Positions 18,117-28,098 of a stretch of 64,000 nucleotides of DNA are shown piece after piece. The position numbers were made by a program, and so were the translations under genes. Location: contig NC_003228.3 of the NCBI RefSeq assembly GCF_000025985.1, positions 5,022,001 to 5,086,000 of the forward strand. The letters are read 5' to 3'. The notes beneath the pieces are model-generated. The model did not search any database, was not told the DNA's origin, and saw only the letters and a program-made list of their open reading frames with translations. The stretch is from Bacteroides fragilis NCTC 9343 (GTDB lineage: Bacteria > Bacteroidota > Bacteroidia > Bacteroidales > Bacteroidaceae). Position 1 is the stretch's first letter, and each line of letters begins with the position of its first letter.

Positions 18117-21100
18117 ATGAGACTACATGTACTATCACTCACATGCCTGCTGCTTACAGTAGGAGGCACAGGGTCGGTCGCAGCCCAAAAGCCACAAAAC
18201 TATCCGTACGGTGTTCCTTCCGAACCCTGGGAGGAATCTTTCGGAAATCATCGGGCGGTACTGCAAATAGAAAAGCCGGCACAAATCGCGAACCTCGACT
18301 TCCAATGGCGGCGTCCGGACAAAGATGCAGGACACAGACGATTTCTTATCATCCACGCTGCAACGGGAGATACCATCCGGAATATCCGCCGGATAGAGGT
18401 GAACGACGAACACTGCCGTTTGCAGTTCGGTCCAGTGGAACAAAAAGGCACTTACTACTTCTACTACCTCCCCTACCAAGTGCAAAAGGGATACGGATTC
18501 TACAGTGGCGGATACCTTCCGAAAGAAAACGAACCGGATGCAGCTTGGCAGGCTCAAGGCGTGTCAACCCTGAAAAGCACTCGGGCCAAAGTGGTCAGAG
18601 TAGAGTCGCGGCAGGCTTTCGACAGTTTTTACCCGATGGAAGTTGCCGCAACGGCCCGGGAGAAAGAGAACTACATCAACCGGCACAAAGCCTCCCTCTA
18701 CCTCTTTGCCGAAGATCGCAGGTTCCCCATCCGGATGCGCAGCAACCTCCCCACCAAATGGCTGGCAGACAAACAGGGAAAACTGTTTCGGGGAGAAGCA
18801 GCCCCCAATGAATACTATACTTTCCAGATCGGGCTTTGGGCAGCCGTGAACCAAGCAGACAAGATTGCTTACCGGGCTTCTTCCCTGAAGTGCGGCCGGG
18901 AAATAATACCGGCAACAGCCATTACCTGTTTTAATGTCGAAGGTACCGATCCTTACGGAAAAGCGTTCAAAAAAGAAGTAAACGTCCCCAAAGGAGAGGT
19001 ACAGGCTCTCTGGTTCGGAATAGATATACCCGACGGGCAGAAGGAAGGTATCTATACAGGCACCATCACCCTCAGCGATGCCGACGGAGCACAAAGCTCG
19101 ATCCCCTTGAGTATACGGATTGCGGGAAAGGCATTGCCCGACAGAGGTGACAGTGAATTATGGAGATGCAGCCGCCTGAGATGGCTTAACTCGACATTGG
19201 GCATAGCCGATACACCTACCGCACCCTACACAGCCATGACTGTGAACGAGAACCGTATCGGTTGTCTCGGGCGTAGCATAACGATAGACGAAGGCACAGG
19301 ACTGCCCGCACAAATCCGTTCATGGAACAACGACGTGCTGAGCAGTCCCATAGAGTTTGTCATCCAAACCGCCGGTGGAGTGAAAAGCCTGAAAGCTGTC
19401 CCCGAACTGACGGAGCGGACAGAAGGCCATGTAGCAGGCAACTGGAAAGCCGAAGACGAAGATATGACAGTCAGCTGCAAAGCAATCATGGAGTTCGACG
19501 GATGGATAAACTACATATATACCATCACCCCAAAAAAGCAGATACAGGTGAAAGACGTCCGTCTGGTATTGCCGGTCAGGAATGAAATAGGAACTTATTT
19601 TCTGGGCATGGGGCTTCCGGGGCAACCTACTCCTCAACAGTATGACGGTAAATGGGATGCCCCCGAGAAAACGGTGAACAACTTCGGAGTGTCCATCCCC
19701 ACCTCCAAAGAGCAACAATGGCTGTGGCCGTTCGACAGTTTCTGGATCGGGAACGAGCATGCAGGTATCCACTGCGAATTCAGGGGAAGCACCTACAGCG
19801 GTCCGCTATTGAATCTGTACCGTCCGGCCTATCCGGAAAGCTGGTTCAACGGGGGTAAAGGCGGATTCGCCATACGGAAAGAGGCAGACGGAGTGAAAGC
19901 TGTGGCATACAGCGGAGAGCGCATGCTCGAAGCGGGCAGTTCCATTACATTTGATTTTGCCATGATCATCACTCCGGTGAAAATGCTGGATATGAAAAGC
20001 CAGTTTACAGACCGCTATTACCACAATGGCCCCAAACCCACACCTTCACAAGCCGACATCGAAGCAGGAGTACGCATCATCAATGTCCATCAAGGCAATG
20101 ACTACAATCCGTTTATCAACTACCCCTTCCTGACGGTAGACAAAATGAAAGAGTTCACCAAAGAGTGGCATGCCCGGGGATGTAAAATAAAGATATACTA
20201 TACGCTGCGCGAACTGAGTAATGCCACCGCCGAGATATGGGCCATCCGCAGCCTGGGAAACGAAATCCTGAGAGGCGGAAACGGCGGGGGATTCCCATGG
20301 TGCCGCGAGCACTTCGTGACGAACTACACACCGCAATGGTACGAACACTTTGACAATGCTGACAAGCAGGGTATCACTGCCGATGCATCTATCCTGACAG
20401 CCGAAGGAGACTCCCGATGGTACAACTATTATATAGAAGGATTGCGCTGGATGGTGCAGAACATGGACATCGACGGTATCTATCTGGACGACGTTTCCTT
20501 CGACCGCCGTATCCTGAAACGAATGCGCCGGGCTATGGAAAGCGTTAAGCCGGGATGCCTCATCGATTTACACTCGAATACGGGATTCTCAAGGGGACCC
20601 GCCAATCAATATACGGAGTTTTTCCCGTATGTAGATAAGCTGTGGTTCGGCGAAAGCTTCCTTTATGATAAAATGACACCGGCCAACTGGCTGGTCGAGT
20701 CATCGGGCATTCCTTTCGGACTGAGTGGCGACATGCTGTACAGAGGTGGGAACGCATGGTTGGGGATGCAATATGGAATGACCGTCCGTTATCCATGGTA
20801 CACCGAAGGAGTCAACTGCGATCCGCGCCAGGTATGGAAGATATGGGATTCATTCGGCATTGCGGAAGCCACCATGCTCGGGTTCTGGGAAGAACATCCG
20901 GCTGTAAGCACATCGGACGAAGCTGTCAAAGTCACTGTCTATCGCAAACCGGAGAAAGTACTGCTGTCTTTAGGTAATTATTCGGATGAAGTGAAAACCG
21001 TAAAACTGAATATAGACTGGAAACAGATCGGCCTGAACCCACAAAAGGCAAAGCTGACAGCACCCGAAATACCGGACATGCAACAGGCGCATGAATGGAA

Positions 21101-21164
21101 TGTAGACACACCGATAGTGACAGCCCCCCGGAAAGGTTGGATAATTTATCTTACCTCCGAGTAA
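18117..21164 (+). CDS. Putative exported glycoside hydrolase, DUF6067-like
   Basis: 1015 aa with a signal peptide (about 1-24, SVAAQ). The N-terminal half is beta-rich, resembling the Ig-like/galactose-mutarotase-like modules that precede catalytic barrels. The C-terminal half (about 640-930) looks like a TIM barrel: INVHQGNDYNPFINYPFL, KIKIYYTLREL, IDGIYLDD with Asp791-Asp792 at a strand end, and LIDLHSNTGF. The IDGIYLDD pattern is like the catalytic-strand motif of retaining barrel hydrolases. I relate it to the DUF6067 family from its overall layout, with moderate certainty. The reaction is unknown; position between GH110 and GH95 suggests it acts on the same host glycan. GC content is higher than in the flanking transporter genes. 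Confidence 0.75.
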   Translation: MRLHVLSLTCLLLTVGGTGSVAAQKPQNYPYGVPSEPWEESFGNHRAVLQIEKPAQIANLDFQWRRPDKDAGHRRFLIIHAATGDTIRNIRRIEVNDEHCRLQFGPVEQKGTYYFYYLPYQVQKGYGFYSGGYLPKENEPDAAWQAQGVSTLKSTRAKVVRVESRQAFDSFYPMEVAATAREKENYINRHKASLYLFAEDRRFPIRMRSNLPTKWLADKQGKLFRGEAAPNEYYTFQIGLWAAVNQADKIAYRASSLKCGREIIPATAITCFNVEGTDPYGKAFKKEVNVPKGEVQALWFGIDIPDGQKEGIYTGTITLSDADGAQSSIPLSIRIAGKALPDRGDSELWRCSRLRWLNSTLGIADTPTAPYTAMTVNENRIGCLGRSITIDEGTGLPAQIRSWNNDVLSSPIEFVIQTAGGVKSLKAVPELTERTEGHVAGNWKAEDEDMTVSCKAIMEFDGWINYIYTITPKKQIQVKDVRLVLPVRNEIGTYFLGMGLPGQPTPQQYDGKWDAPEKTVNNFGVSIPTSKEQQWLWPFDSFWIGNEHAGIHCEFRGSTYSGPLLNLYRPAYPESWFNGGKGGFAIRKEADGVKAVAYSGERMLEAGSSITFDFAMIITPVKMLDMKSQFTDRYYHNGPKPTPSQADIEAGVRIINVHQGNDYNPFINYPFLTVDKMKEFTKEWHARGCKIKIYYTLRELSNATAEIWAIRSLGNEILRGGNGGGFPWCREHFVTNYTPQWYEHFDNADKQGITADASILTAEGDSRWYNYYIEGLRWMVQNMDIDGIYLDDVSFDRRILKRMRRAMESVKPGCLIDLHSNTGFSRGPANQYTEFFPYVDKLWFGESFLYDKMTPANWLVESSGIPFGLSGDMLYRGGNAWLGMQYGMTVRYPWYTEGVNCDPRQVWKIWDSFGIAEATMLGFWEEHPAVSTSDEAVKVTVYRKPEKVLLSLGNYSDEVKTVKLNIDWKQIGLNPQKAKLTAPEIPDMQQAHEWNVDTPIVTAPRKGWIIYLTSE

Positions 21165-21173
21165 ACGTCACGT

Positions 21174-21217
21174 AGTCTGCACAAGATTCAAGGTTTTTCT
21201 TTATCTTTGTGCAGACT
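21174..21217. promoter_or_regulatory. GH95 promoter region with an 11-bp inverted repeat
   Basis: AGTCTGCACAA (21174-21184) and TTGTGCAGACT (21207-21217) are perfect inverted repeats 22 bp apart. The right arm overlaps TATCTTTG (21202-21209), a perfect Bacteroides -7 element 45 bp before the GH95 ATG. It could be an operator at the GH95 promoter, or a weak terminator of the upstream gene; no T-run follows it. Confidence 0.55.
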
Positions 21218-21253
21218 ATGACAAACCAATACTAACTCTAATAACACCCAAAC

Positions 21254-23743
21254 ATGAAGAAACTTTATTCACTTCTCCTCACCGCCCTGTTTGCCTTGCC
21301 GGCGGCGCATGTCCATGCCACCGACTACACGCAAGGGCTCTCCATCTGGTTCGACACACCGAATACACTACAAGGCAGAGCCATCTGGTATGGCAGCCGC
21401 CCCGATCTCTGGAAAGGAGAAAGCAAACCGGAGAGTGCAGGAGACACTGCCCGGAACCCCGATGCCAACTGGGAGTCGCAATCATTGCCCATTGGAAACG
21501 GAAGCATCGGAGCCAACATCATGGGCTCGATAGAAGCGGAACGCATCACCTTTAACGAGAAAACTCTCTGGAGAGGAGGACCTAATACTTCGAGAGGAGC
21601 CGATGCCTACTGGAATGTAAACAAACAGTCGGCACATGTACTGAAAGAAATACGCCAGGCCTTTACCGACGGAGACCAGAAAAAGGCCGAAATGCTGACA
21701 CGCAAGAACTTTAACAGCGAAGTACCTTATGAGTCGAACCGAGAAAAACCTTTCCGTTTTGGTAACTTCACCACAATGGGAGAGTTTTATATAGAAACCG
21801 GACTCAGTACAGTGAACATGAGTGACTATAAACGTATTCTCTCTTTGGATTCGGCATTGGCCGTTGTACAATTCAAGAAAGATGATGTAGCCTACGAACG
21901 CGATTACTTCATTTCCTATCCTGCCAACGTGATGGCAATCCGCTTCAAAGCCGACCGGCCGGGCAAGCAGAACCTTACTTTCAGTTACTCCCCCAATCCG
22001 GTATCGACAGGAAGCATGTCGGCAGACGGTGCCAACGGCCTCGCATACACTGCCCACCTCGACAATAACGGCATGCAATATGTAGTGCGCATTCATGCCA
22101 TTGCCAAAGGCGGAACACTATCGAACGCAAATGGAAAAATCACCGTAAAAGACGCTGACGAAGTAGTATTCCTTGTCACTGCGGATACCGATTATAAGAT
22201 CAATTTCGACCCGGACTTCAAAGACCCTAAAGCATATGTGGGAGTAAATCCTGCCGAAACCACCCGTCAATGGATGGACAATGCCGTAGCCATGGGATAT
22301 GATGTACTCTTCAAACAGCATTACGACGACTACGCCGCTCTGTTCAACCGGGTAAAACTACAACTGAACCCGGACGCACAAAGCGCCAACCTGCCCACCG
22401 GCAAACGCTTGCAAAACTACCGGAAAGGACAACCGGACTTTTATCTGGAAGAACTCTATTATCAGTTCGGACGTTATCTGCTCATAGCCAGCTCAAGACC
22501 GGGTAACATGCCTGCCAACCTGCAAGGCATCTGGCACAACAACGTAGACGGTCCGTGGAGAGTGGACTACCATAACAACATCAACATACAGATGAACTAC
22601 TGGCCGGCTTGCTCGACCAACCTCTACGAATGTACATTGCCGCTGATCGACTTTATCCGTACGCTGGTAAAACCGGGACAGAAAACAGCGCAGGCTTACT
22701 TCGGAACAAGAGGATGGACAGCATCGATCTCAGCCAATATCTTTGGATTCACCACGCCGCTTGAAAGTGAAGAAATGGCCTGGAACTTCAATCCAATGGC
22801 AGGCCCCTGGTTGGCAACGCATGTCTGGGAGTATTATGATTACACCCGCGACAAGAAATTCCTGAAAGAGACCGGATACGACCTGATCAAAAGCAGCGCC
22901 CAGTTTGCCACAGACTTTTTATGGCGCAAACCGGATGGAACTTACACCGCAGCTCCGTCTACCTCACCCGAACACGGACCGATTGACGAAGGAACCACTT
23001 TCGTTCACGCCGTAATCCGCGAAATTCTGCAGGATGCCATTGAAGCAAGCAAAGTACTCGGAGTGGACAGCAAGGAACGTAAACAATGGCAAGAAGTGCT
23101 GACACATCTGGCTCCCTACAAAGTGGGCCGCTACGGTCAGCTGATGGAATGGTCGAAAGACATCGATGACCCGAAAGACGAGCACCGCCACGTCAACCAC
23201 CTCTTCGGACTGCACCCGGGACATACGCTCTCACCCATCACCACACCCGACCTTGCCAAAGCTGCCAGAGTGGTACTTGAGCATCGCGGCGACGGAGCAA
23301 CCGGATGGAGTATGGGATGGAAACTTAACCAATGGGCACGTCTGCAAGACGGTAACCACGCCTACAAACTTTTCGGTAATCTGCTGAAAAACGGTACACT
23401 GGACAATCTGTGGGATACTCACCCGCCTTTCCAGATCGACGGAAACTTTGGAGGTACCGCCGGTATCACAGAGATGCTGCTGCAAAGTCACATGGGCTTC
23501 ATCCAACTATTGCCCGCACTTCCGGATGCCTGGAAAGACGGAAGCATCAGTGGAATCTGCGCCAAAGGGAACTTTGAGGTAGACTTGTCATGGAAAAACG
23601 GACAGCTTGCAGAAGCAACCATCTTCTCAAAAGCAGGCGAACCTTGTACGGTGAGATACGGAGATAAAACTCTCTCTTTCAAAACAAGTAAAGGAAAAGT
23701 TTATAAATTGGCTTTAGATGCAGACCGACTGGTTATCAAATAA
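21254..23743 (+). CDS. GH95 alpha-L-fucosidase
   Basis: Exported inverting glycoside hydrolase of family GH95, 829 aa, a typical length. It usually removes alpha-1,2-L-fucose from H-type structures; some relatives act on alpha-L-galactose. Signal peptide about 1-22 (HVHA). An N-terminal beta-sandwich (about 60-330) has the family [15 protein letters not shown] and [13 protein letters not shown] motifs. An (alpha/alpha)6 barrel follows. Residues matching the catalytic set of the Bifidobacterium enzyme AfcA are present: Asn442 and Asn444 in N-I-N-I-Q-M-N-Y-W, acid Glu573 in S-P-E-H-G, and Asp729 in Q-I-D-G-N-F-G-G. Intact. Together with GH110 it could strip blood group B antigen. It has its own promoter-like site and a strong terminator. 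Confidence 0.95.
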   Translation: MKKLYSLLLTALFALPAAHVHATDYTQGLSIWFDTPNTLQGRAIWYGSRPDLWKGESKPESAGDTARNPDANWESQSLPIGNGSIGANIMGSIEAERITFNEKTLWRGGPNTSRGADAYWNVNKQSAHVLKEIRQAFTDGDQKKAEMLTRKNFNSEVPYESNREKPFRFGNFTTMGEFYIETGLSTVNMSDYKRILSLDSALAVVQFKKDDVAYERDYFISYPANVMAIRFKADRPGKQNLTFSYSPNPVSTGSMSADGANGLAYTAHLDNNGMQYVVRIHAIAKGGTLSNANGKITVKDADEVVFLVTADTDYKINFDPDFKDPKAYVGVNPAETTRQWMDNAVAMGYDVLFKQHYDDYAALFNRVKLQLNPDAQSANLPTGKRLQNYRKGQPDFYLEELYYQFGRYLLIASSRPGNMPANLQGIWHNNVDGPWRVDYHNNINIQMNYWPACSTNLYECTLPLIDFIRTLVKPGQKTAQAYFGTRGWTASISANIFGFTTPLESEEMAWNFNPMAGPWLATHVWEYYDYTRDKKFLKETGYDLIKSSAQFATDFLWRKPDGTYTAAPSTSPEHGPIDEGTTFVHAVIREILQDAIEASKVLGVDSKERKQWQEVLTHLAPYKVGRYGQLMEWSKDIDDPKDEHRHVNHLFGLHPGHTLSPITTPDLAKAARVVLEHRGDGATGWSMGWKLNQWARLQDGNHAYKLFGNLLKNGTLDNLWDTHPPFQIDGNFGGTAGITEMLLQSHMGFIQLLPALPDAWKDGSISGICAKGNFEVDLSWKNGQLAEATIFSKAGEPCTVRYGDKTLSFKTSKGKVYKLALDADRLVIK

Positions 23744-23767
23744 TACTTTATTATAATTCTATCAAAT

Positions 23768-23811
23768 AAAAATATCCCCGGAAGAAAAGTATTTTTTCCG
23801 GGGATATTTTT
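23768..23811 (+). terminator. Terminator of the GH95 gene
   Basis: A 13-bp perfect stem (AATATCCCCGGAA at 23771-23783 with its complement at 23796-23808) is flanked by A and T runs, 25 bases after the stop. Confidence 0.93.
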
Positions 23812-24154
23812 GCTTTATTACACAGAGTTCACTCCATCTGGAGAAGTATATTCATCATACAGAGATATCCAAACCTAATGTTACTGCCATCCGGATCTTA
23901 CTACTAACGTTCTACTATCTTTATTGTAAAATCCAAAAAGTATCCTATTTAACATTTTGGTATTTCTCAACTCCAACATTCCTAAATATAAACACTATTA
24001 AACAGAACCGGATAGAAAACCGGAACGAAAAGACAAAACCTTAATGTAAAGCCTCAAAACAAAAAGACAAAAAATTCTTCTCAGGAAAGAGGTGCTCATT
24101 ATTAATATTAAATAATGCTCACCTATATATTATGAGTGGAATAAAAGTGGGGTA

Positions 24155-24614
24155 TAGTTCTCACGGAACTTATCGTTATTCAAGTGTTTCTGCAAATGTG
24201 TCTTAACCTTTGGCCTGTTCTTGTATTAATACTTTTTTGTTAACTTAGGCTAACTTGTGTTTATAAAATCACAATATCTCTCGGCAAAGATGCGATAACT
24301 TTTAATAATATGCAAGAATTTATAATAATAATTTTCTTTATCACTGCTCTTTGCACCACTATTTTATTAAAAAGCAGCAGATAATGAATAAAACGTGCCG
24401 CCTCAGAGGAAGGTGGTAGAAAAATAAGCCTCTCTCTATTTGCAAAAGGTTAATCAGCGGGACTTAGTAGTTCCTGTATCATTTAACATAATCAGCTTCC
24501 CGGACCAATACGACTACCCGTACAGGTGAAATAATAAAGAAAAAGGACGAATCAGAAGGTTCGAAGTTATATAAAAGCCGATTTATCACTTTTTTCCAAG
24601 TTCCGTGAGAACTT
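24155..24614. promoter_or_regulatory. Putative invertible promoter segment 3 (upstream of SusC3)
   Basis: Bounded by TAGTTC-TCACG-GAACTT (24155-24171) and AAGTTC-CGTGA-GAACTT (24598-24614). The pair is a perfect inverted repeat over 16 bp, the best conserved of the three. Length 460 bp; the right site ends 209 bp before the SusC3 ATG. The segment holds a promoter on the - strand (24285-24315) pointing away from SusC3. Confidence 0.8.
24285..24315 (-). promoter_or_regulatory. Promoter inside invertible segment 3, pointing away from SusC3
   Basis: On the - strand, TTG (24315-24313), a 20-bp spacer and CATCTTTG (24292-24285), one mismatch from TAnnTTTG. Its place relative to the left site (114 bp) is like that in segments 1 (99 bp) and 2 (83 bp). 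Confidence 0.6.
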
Positions 24615-24709
24615 AATCACCTTTGGACAAACAAATTTAATAAACAAATCAGCATGGTTCAGAAAGGAGCAAGAAAAGAATGACATACATACAGTAACCT
24701 CTAATAATT

Positions 24710-24823
24710 ATGCTTATGAAGTAGAAAAAACGAATCCTTTACAAACCTTATTCCGGAAACAAAATAAAATCCGGAATCCTAAAACAAACTATCAAATTAA
24801 TGTTTAACCGAACAATTTAGTGT
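24710..24823 (+). promoter_or_regulatory. Conserved SusC leader with two mini-ORFs (copy 3)
   Basis: MLMK-stop (24710-24724) and MFNRTI-stop (24800-24820). The last 27 bases before the SusC3 ATG are identical to copy 1, and the second stop is again one TGT codon before the ATG. Confidence 0.5.
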
Positions 24824-27800
24824 ATGACAGAAAAAACTAACCTGTTTCCGAACCTAATCCGGTTTCGAGAAACAAATCGCCTGAAAATGGCAATCGCTGC
24901 TTCTATCATGCTATGGTGTGCTACACCTCAGCAAGCGGCAGCCGATACTTACGAAAAACACGAAATCGCCTCCGTACAGCAGCAGAAAGTGAAAACAACA
25001 GGTACGGTACTGGACCAGAACGGAGAAGCCATGATCGGCGTATCCGTCAAAGTGAAAGACAATGCCACTATGGGTACCATCACTGACCTGGAGGGAAAAT
25101 TCTCTATCGATGCACCCAAAGGTGCTACACTCGAGATCTCCTACATTGGCTATAAAACCGTTACAGTCAAAGCAGAAGGTACAGCTCTCCACATTACGAT
25201 GAAAGAAGACGCCGAGGTACTGGATGAAGTTGTTATCGTGGGTTATGGTTCACAAAAGAAGGTGAACGTAACCGGTGCTGTCGGTATGGTAAACTCCGAA
25301 GTACTCGAAGCCCGTCCGGTACAAAATGTATCACAGGCATTGCAGGGTGTAGTACCGGGTCTGAACCTCTCGGTAGGTAACTCCGGCGGTGCACTGGATA
25401 GCTCAATGAGTATCAATATCCGTGGTGCCGGTACCATTGGCGACGGCTCCGGATCTTCTCCCCTTATTTTGATCGATGGCATCGAAGGTGACCTGAACTC
25501 GGTTAACCCGAACGACATCGAAAATGTATCCGTACTGAAGGATGCAGCCTCTGCTTCTATCTATGGTGCCCGTGCCGCATTCGGTGTAATCCTCGTTACA
25601 ACCAAGAGTGGTAAGAGCGGCAAAGCAAAAGTCAGCTATAACGGTAACGTACGTTTCTCCGATGCGCTTTGTGTTCCGGAAATGATGGACTCTTATCAAT
25701 TCGCACTCTACTTTAACCGTGCAGCCGAAAATGCCGGTGACTCAGGCCCATTCAGCCAAGAAGCGCTCGACCGTATTCTTGCCTACCAAGCCGGAACCCT
25801 GAAAGAGACAATGACCATGAACGAACAAACCCGTAAATGGCAGGCTTATGGCGGTGCTAATGCCAACACCGACTGGTTCAAAGAATTCTATAATGACTGG
25901 GTTCCGTCACAAGAGCACAGCCTGAGCATCAGTGGAGGTTCGGAGAAAACGCAGTATACCATCAGCGGAAGCTTCCTCGATCAGAACGGTCTGCTTCGCC
26001 ATGGTAGCGATAATTTCCAACGCTATACGATGAACGGTAAAATCACAAGCCAGATTGCTGACTGGTTCACTGTCACTTACTCAACCAAATGGACACGCGA
26101 AGACTTTGACCGTCCGTCCTATCTGACAGGTCTCTTCTTCCATAACATCGCCCGTCGCTGGCCGACCAACCCGGCTTACGACCCGAACGGACATCCGGTA
26201 GACGGCATGGAAATCGAACAGTTGGAAAACGGTGGAAAACAGATCAATCAGAAAGACCTGAACACGCAACAGCTACAGTTCATTTTCGAACCCATCAAAA
26301 ACTGGAGAATCAATGTGGAAGGTAGTTTACGCACAACGAACACGAACGAACATTGGGATGTATTGCCGGTATATGCATACAACGCAGATAACGAACCGTA
26401 CCTGATTTCATGGAACGGCGGCGCACTCGGCCTCTCTCAGGTAAACGAGTATTCATATAAAGAAAACTACTACACGACCAACATCTACTCGGACTACTTT
26501 AAACAGTTTGACAGCGGACACTACTTCAAAGTTATGGCCGGTTTCAACAGTGAGCTTTATAAAACCCGTTATGTCCAGGCTCAAAAGAGCACACTGATTT
26601 CAAGTTCGGTGCCTACCATCAACACAGCCACCGAAGACCCGAAAGCATGGGGAGGATATGCCCACAATGCCGTAGCCGGTTTCTTCGGACGTATCAACTA
26701 CAATTATAAAGACCGATACATGGTGGAAGCTAACGGACGTTACGACGGTTCGTCACGTTTTATAGGTGACAAACGCTGGGGATTCTTCCCTTCATTCTCT
26801 GCCGGATGGAACGTTGCACAAGAACCATTCTTTGAAAGAATCGCCGAAAAATGCAGTATCGGTACATTGAAACTCCGCGCTTCTTGGGGACAATTAGGTA
26901 ATACAGATACCAAAGACGCATGGTATCCTTTCTATCAGACTATGCCGACAGGCTCCAACTATGGTTGGTTGCTGAACGGAGCATTACCCAACTATGCCAA
27001 CAATCCGGGCATTGTCAGCATGAAGAAAACATGGGAAACCATCGAAACATGGGATGTCGGTTTGGACTGGGGATTGTTTAACAACCGCTTGACCGGTTCG
27101 TTCGACTACTTCGTTCGTTATACTTACGATATGATCGGTCCGGCTCCCGAATTAGCAGCATCTCTGGGTACAGGAGTGCCAAAGATCAATAATGCGGATA
27201 TGAAGTCCTACGGTTTTGAACTTGAACTGGGTTGGAGAGACCGTATCCGGGATTTCTCTTATGGCGTGAAATTCGTTCTGTCTGATTCTCAGCAGAAAAT
27301 CCTGAAATATCCGAATGAAGACTACAACATCGGTACTTATTACAAAGGCCAGAAACTCAATAATATCTGGGGATACAAGACAATCGGTATCGCACAAAGC
27401 CAGGAAGAAATGGACGCCCATCTGGCAAAAGTAGACCAATCGGCCTTGGGTAGTAAATGGGGAGCAGGCGACATCATGTATGCCGACCTCGACGGTGATG
27501 GCAAGATCAGCACAGGAAGCAATAAGCTGGGAGATACAGGTGACCGCGTTATCTTGGGTAACAGTACACCGCGCTTTAACTACGGTCTGACTATCGATGC
27601 AAGCTGGAAAGGAATCGACTTCCGCGCATTCTTCCAGGGCATCGGTAAACGTGACTATTGGCTGCAGGGCCCGTACTTCTGGGGATCAACCGGTCTTGGA
27701 CAATGGCAGGCTGCCGGCTTCAAGGAACATTGGGACTTCTGGCGTCCGGAAGGTGACCCTCTGGGAGCAAACACCAATGCTTACTACCCACGTGTAGCAA

Positions 27801-28084
27801 GAAACGGCGGTAAGAATACGAATGTACAGAGCCGTTATTTGCAGAATGCAGCTTATTGCCGTCTGAAAAATATCCAGATAGGCTATACTTTGCCTAAAAC
27901 ATGGACAGAAAAAGCAGGTATGTCGTCTGTACGTGTCTATGTATCCGGAGACAACCTGCTTACTTTCTCTGATATCACAGGCATCTTCGACCCGGAAGCA
28001 ATCGGAAGTACATATGATGCGAACAACGGTAAACTGTATCCGTTGCAGAGAGTCATTTCAGTCGGTTTAAATGTTAACTTCTAA
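24824..28084 (+). CDS. SusC-like TonB-dependent transporter 3
   Basis: Outer-membrane TonB-dependent importer, 1086 aa, paralogous to SusC1 over its whole length. Same layout: extended signal peptide (to about 41), carboxypeptidase-D-regulatory-like domain, LDEVVIVGYG TonB-box-like stretch, plug, and barrel ending GLNVNF. No STN domain. The 5' end, including the 27 bases before the ATG, is nearly identical to SusC1, while the plug and barrel differ extensively; this looks like recent gene conversion or selection on the 5' end. It pairs with SusD3 and lies behind invertible segment 3. Confidence 0.95.
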   Translation: MTEKTNLFPNLIRFRETNRLKMAIAASIMLWCATPQQAAADTYEKHEIASVQQQKVKTTGTVLDQNGEAMIGVSVKVKDNATMGTITDLEGKFSIDAPKGATLEISYIGYKTVTVKAEGTALHITMKEDAEVLDEVVIVGYGSQKKVNVTGAVGMVNSEVLEARPVQNVSQALQGVVPGLNLSVGNSGGALDSSMSINIRGAGTIGDGSGSSPLILIDGIEGDLNSVNPNDIENVSVLKDAASASIYGARAAFGVILVTTKSGKSGKAKVSYNGNVRFSDALCVPEMMDSYQFALYFNRAAENAGDSGPFSQEALDRILAYQAGTLKETMTMNEQTRKWQAYGGANANTDWFKEFYNDWVPSQEHSLSISGGSEKTQYTISGSFLDQNGLLRHGSDNFQRYTMNGKITSQIADWFTVTYSTKWTREDFDRPSYLTGLFFHNIARRWPTNPAYDPNGHPVDGMEIEQLENGGKQINQKDLNTQQLQFIFEPIKNWRINVEGSLRTTNTNEHWDVLPVYAYNADNEPYLISWNGGALGLSQVNEYSYKENYYTTNIYSDYFKQFDSGHYFKVMAGFNSELYKTRYVQAQKSTLISSSVPTINTATEDPKAWGGYAHNAVAGFFGRINYNYKDRYMVEANGRYDGSSRFIGDKRWGFFPSFSAGWNVAQEPFFERIAEKCSIGTLKLRASWGQLGNTDTKDAWYPFYQTMPTGSNYGWLLNGALPNYANNPGIVSMKKTWETIETWDVGLDWGLFNNRLTGSFDYFVRYTYDMIGPAPELAASLGTGVPKINNADMKSYGFELELGWRDRIRDFSYGVKFVLSDSQQKILKYPNEDYNIGTYYKGQKLNNIWGYKTIGIAQSQEEMDAHLAKVDQSALGSKWGAGDIMYADLDGDGKISTGSNKLGDTGDRVILGNSTPRFNYGLTIDASWKGIDFRAFFQGIGKRDYWLQGPYFWGSTGLGQWQAAGFKEHWDFWRPEGDPLGANTNAYYPRVARNGGKNTNVQSRYLQNAAYCRLKNIQIGYTLPKTWTEKAGMSSVRVYVSGDNLLTFSDITGIFDPEAIGSTYDANNGKLYPLQRVISVGLNVNF

Positions 28085-28098
28085 AAAACACCAAGATT

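Larger units (their letters stand above)
23812..24823. other. 1.0-kb non-coding region upstream of SusC3
   Basis: AT-rich; no credible gene. It contains invertible segment 3 (24155-24614) and the SusC3 leader (24710-24823). Nothing notable is seen at 23812-24150. Confidence 0.6.

Noticed and set aside
18044..18811. 255-codon frame overlapping the start of the DUF6067-like gene
   Set aside because: Arg/Ser/Pro-rich composition and complete overlap with a well-supported gene in another frame.
21482..22096. 204-codon frame antisense to GH95
   Set aside because: Shadow of the GH95 coding frame with no independent support.
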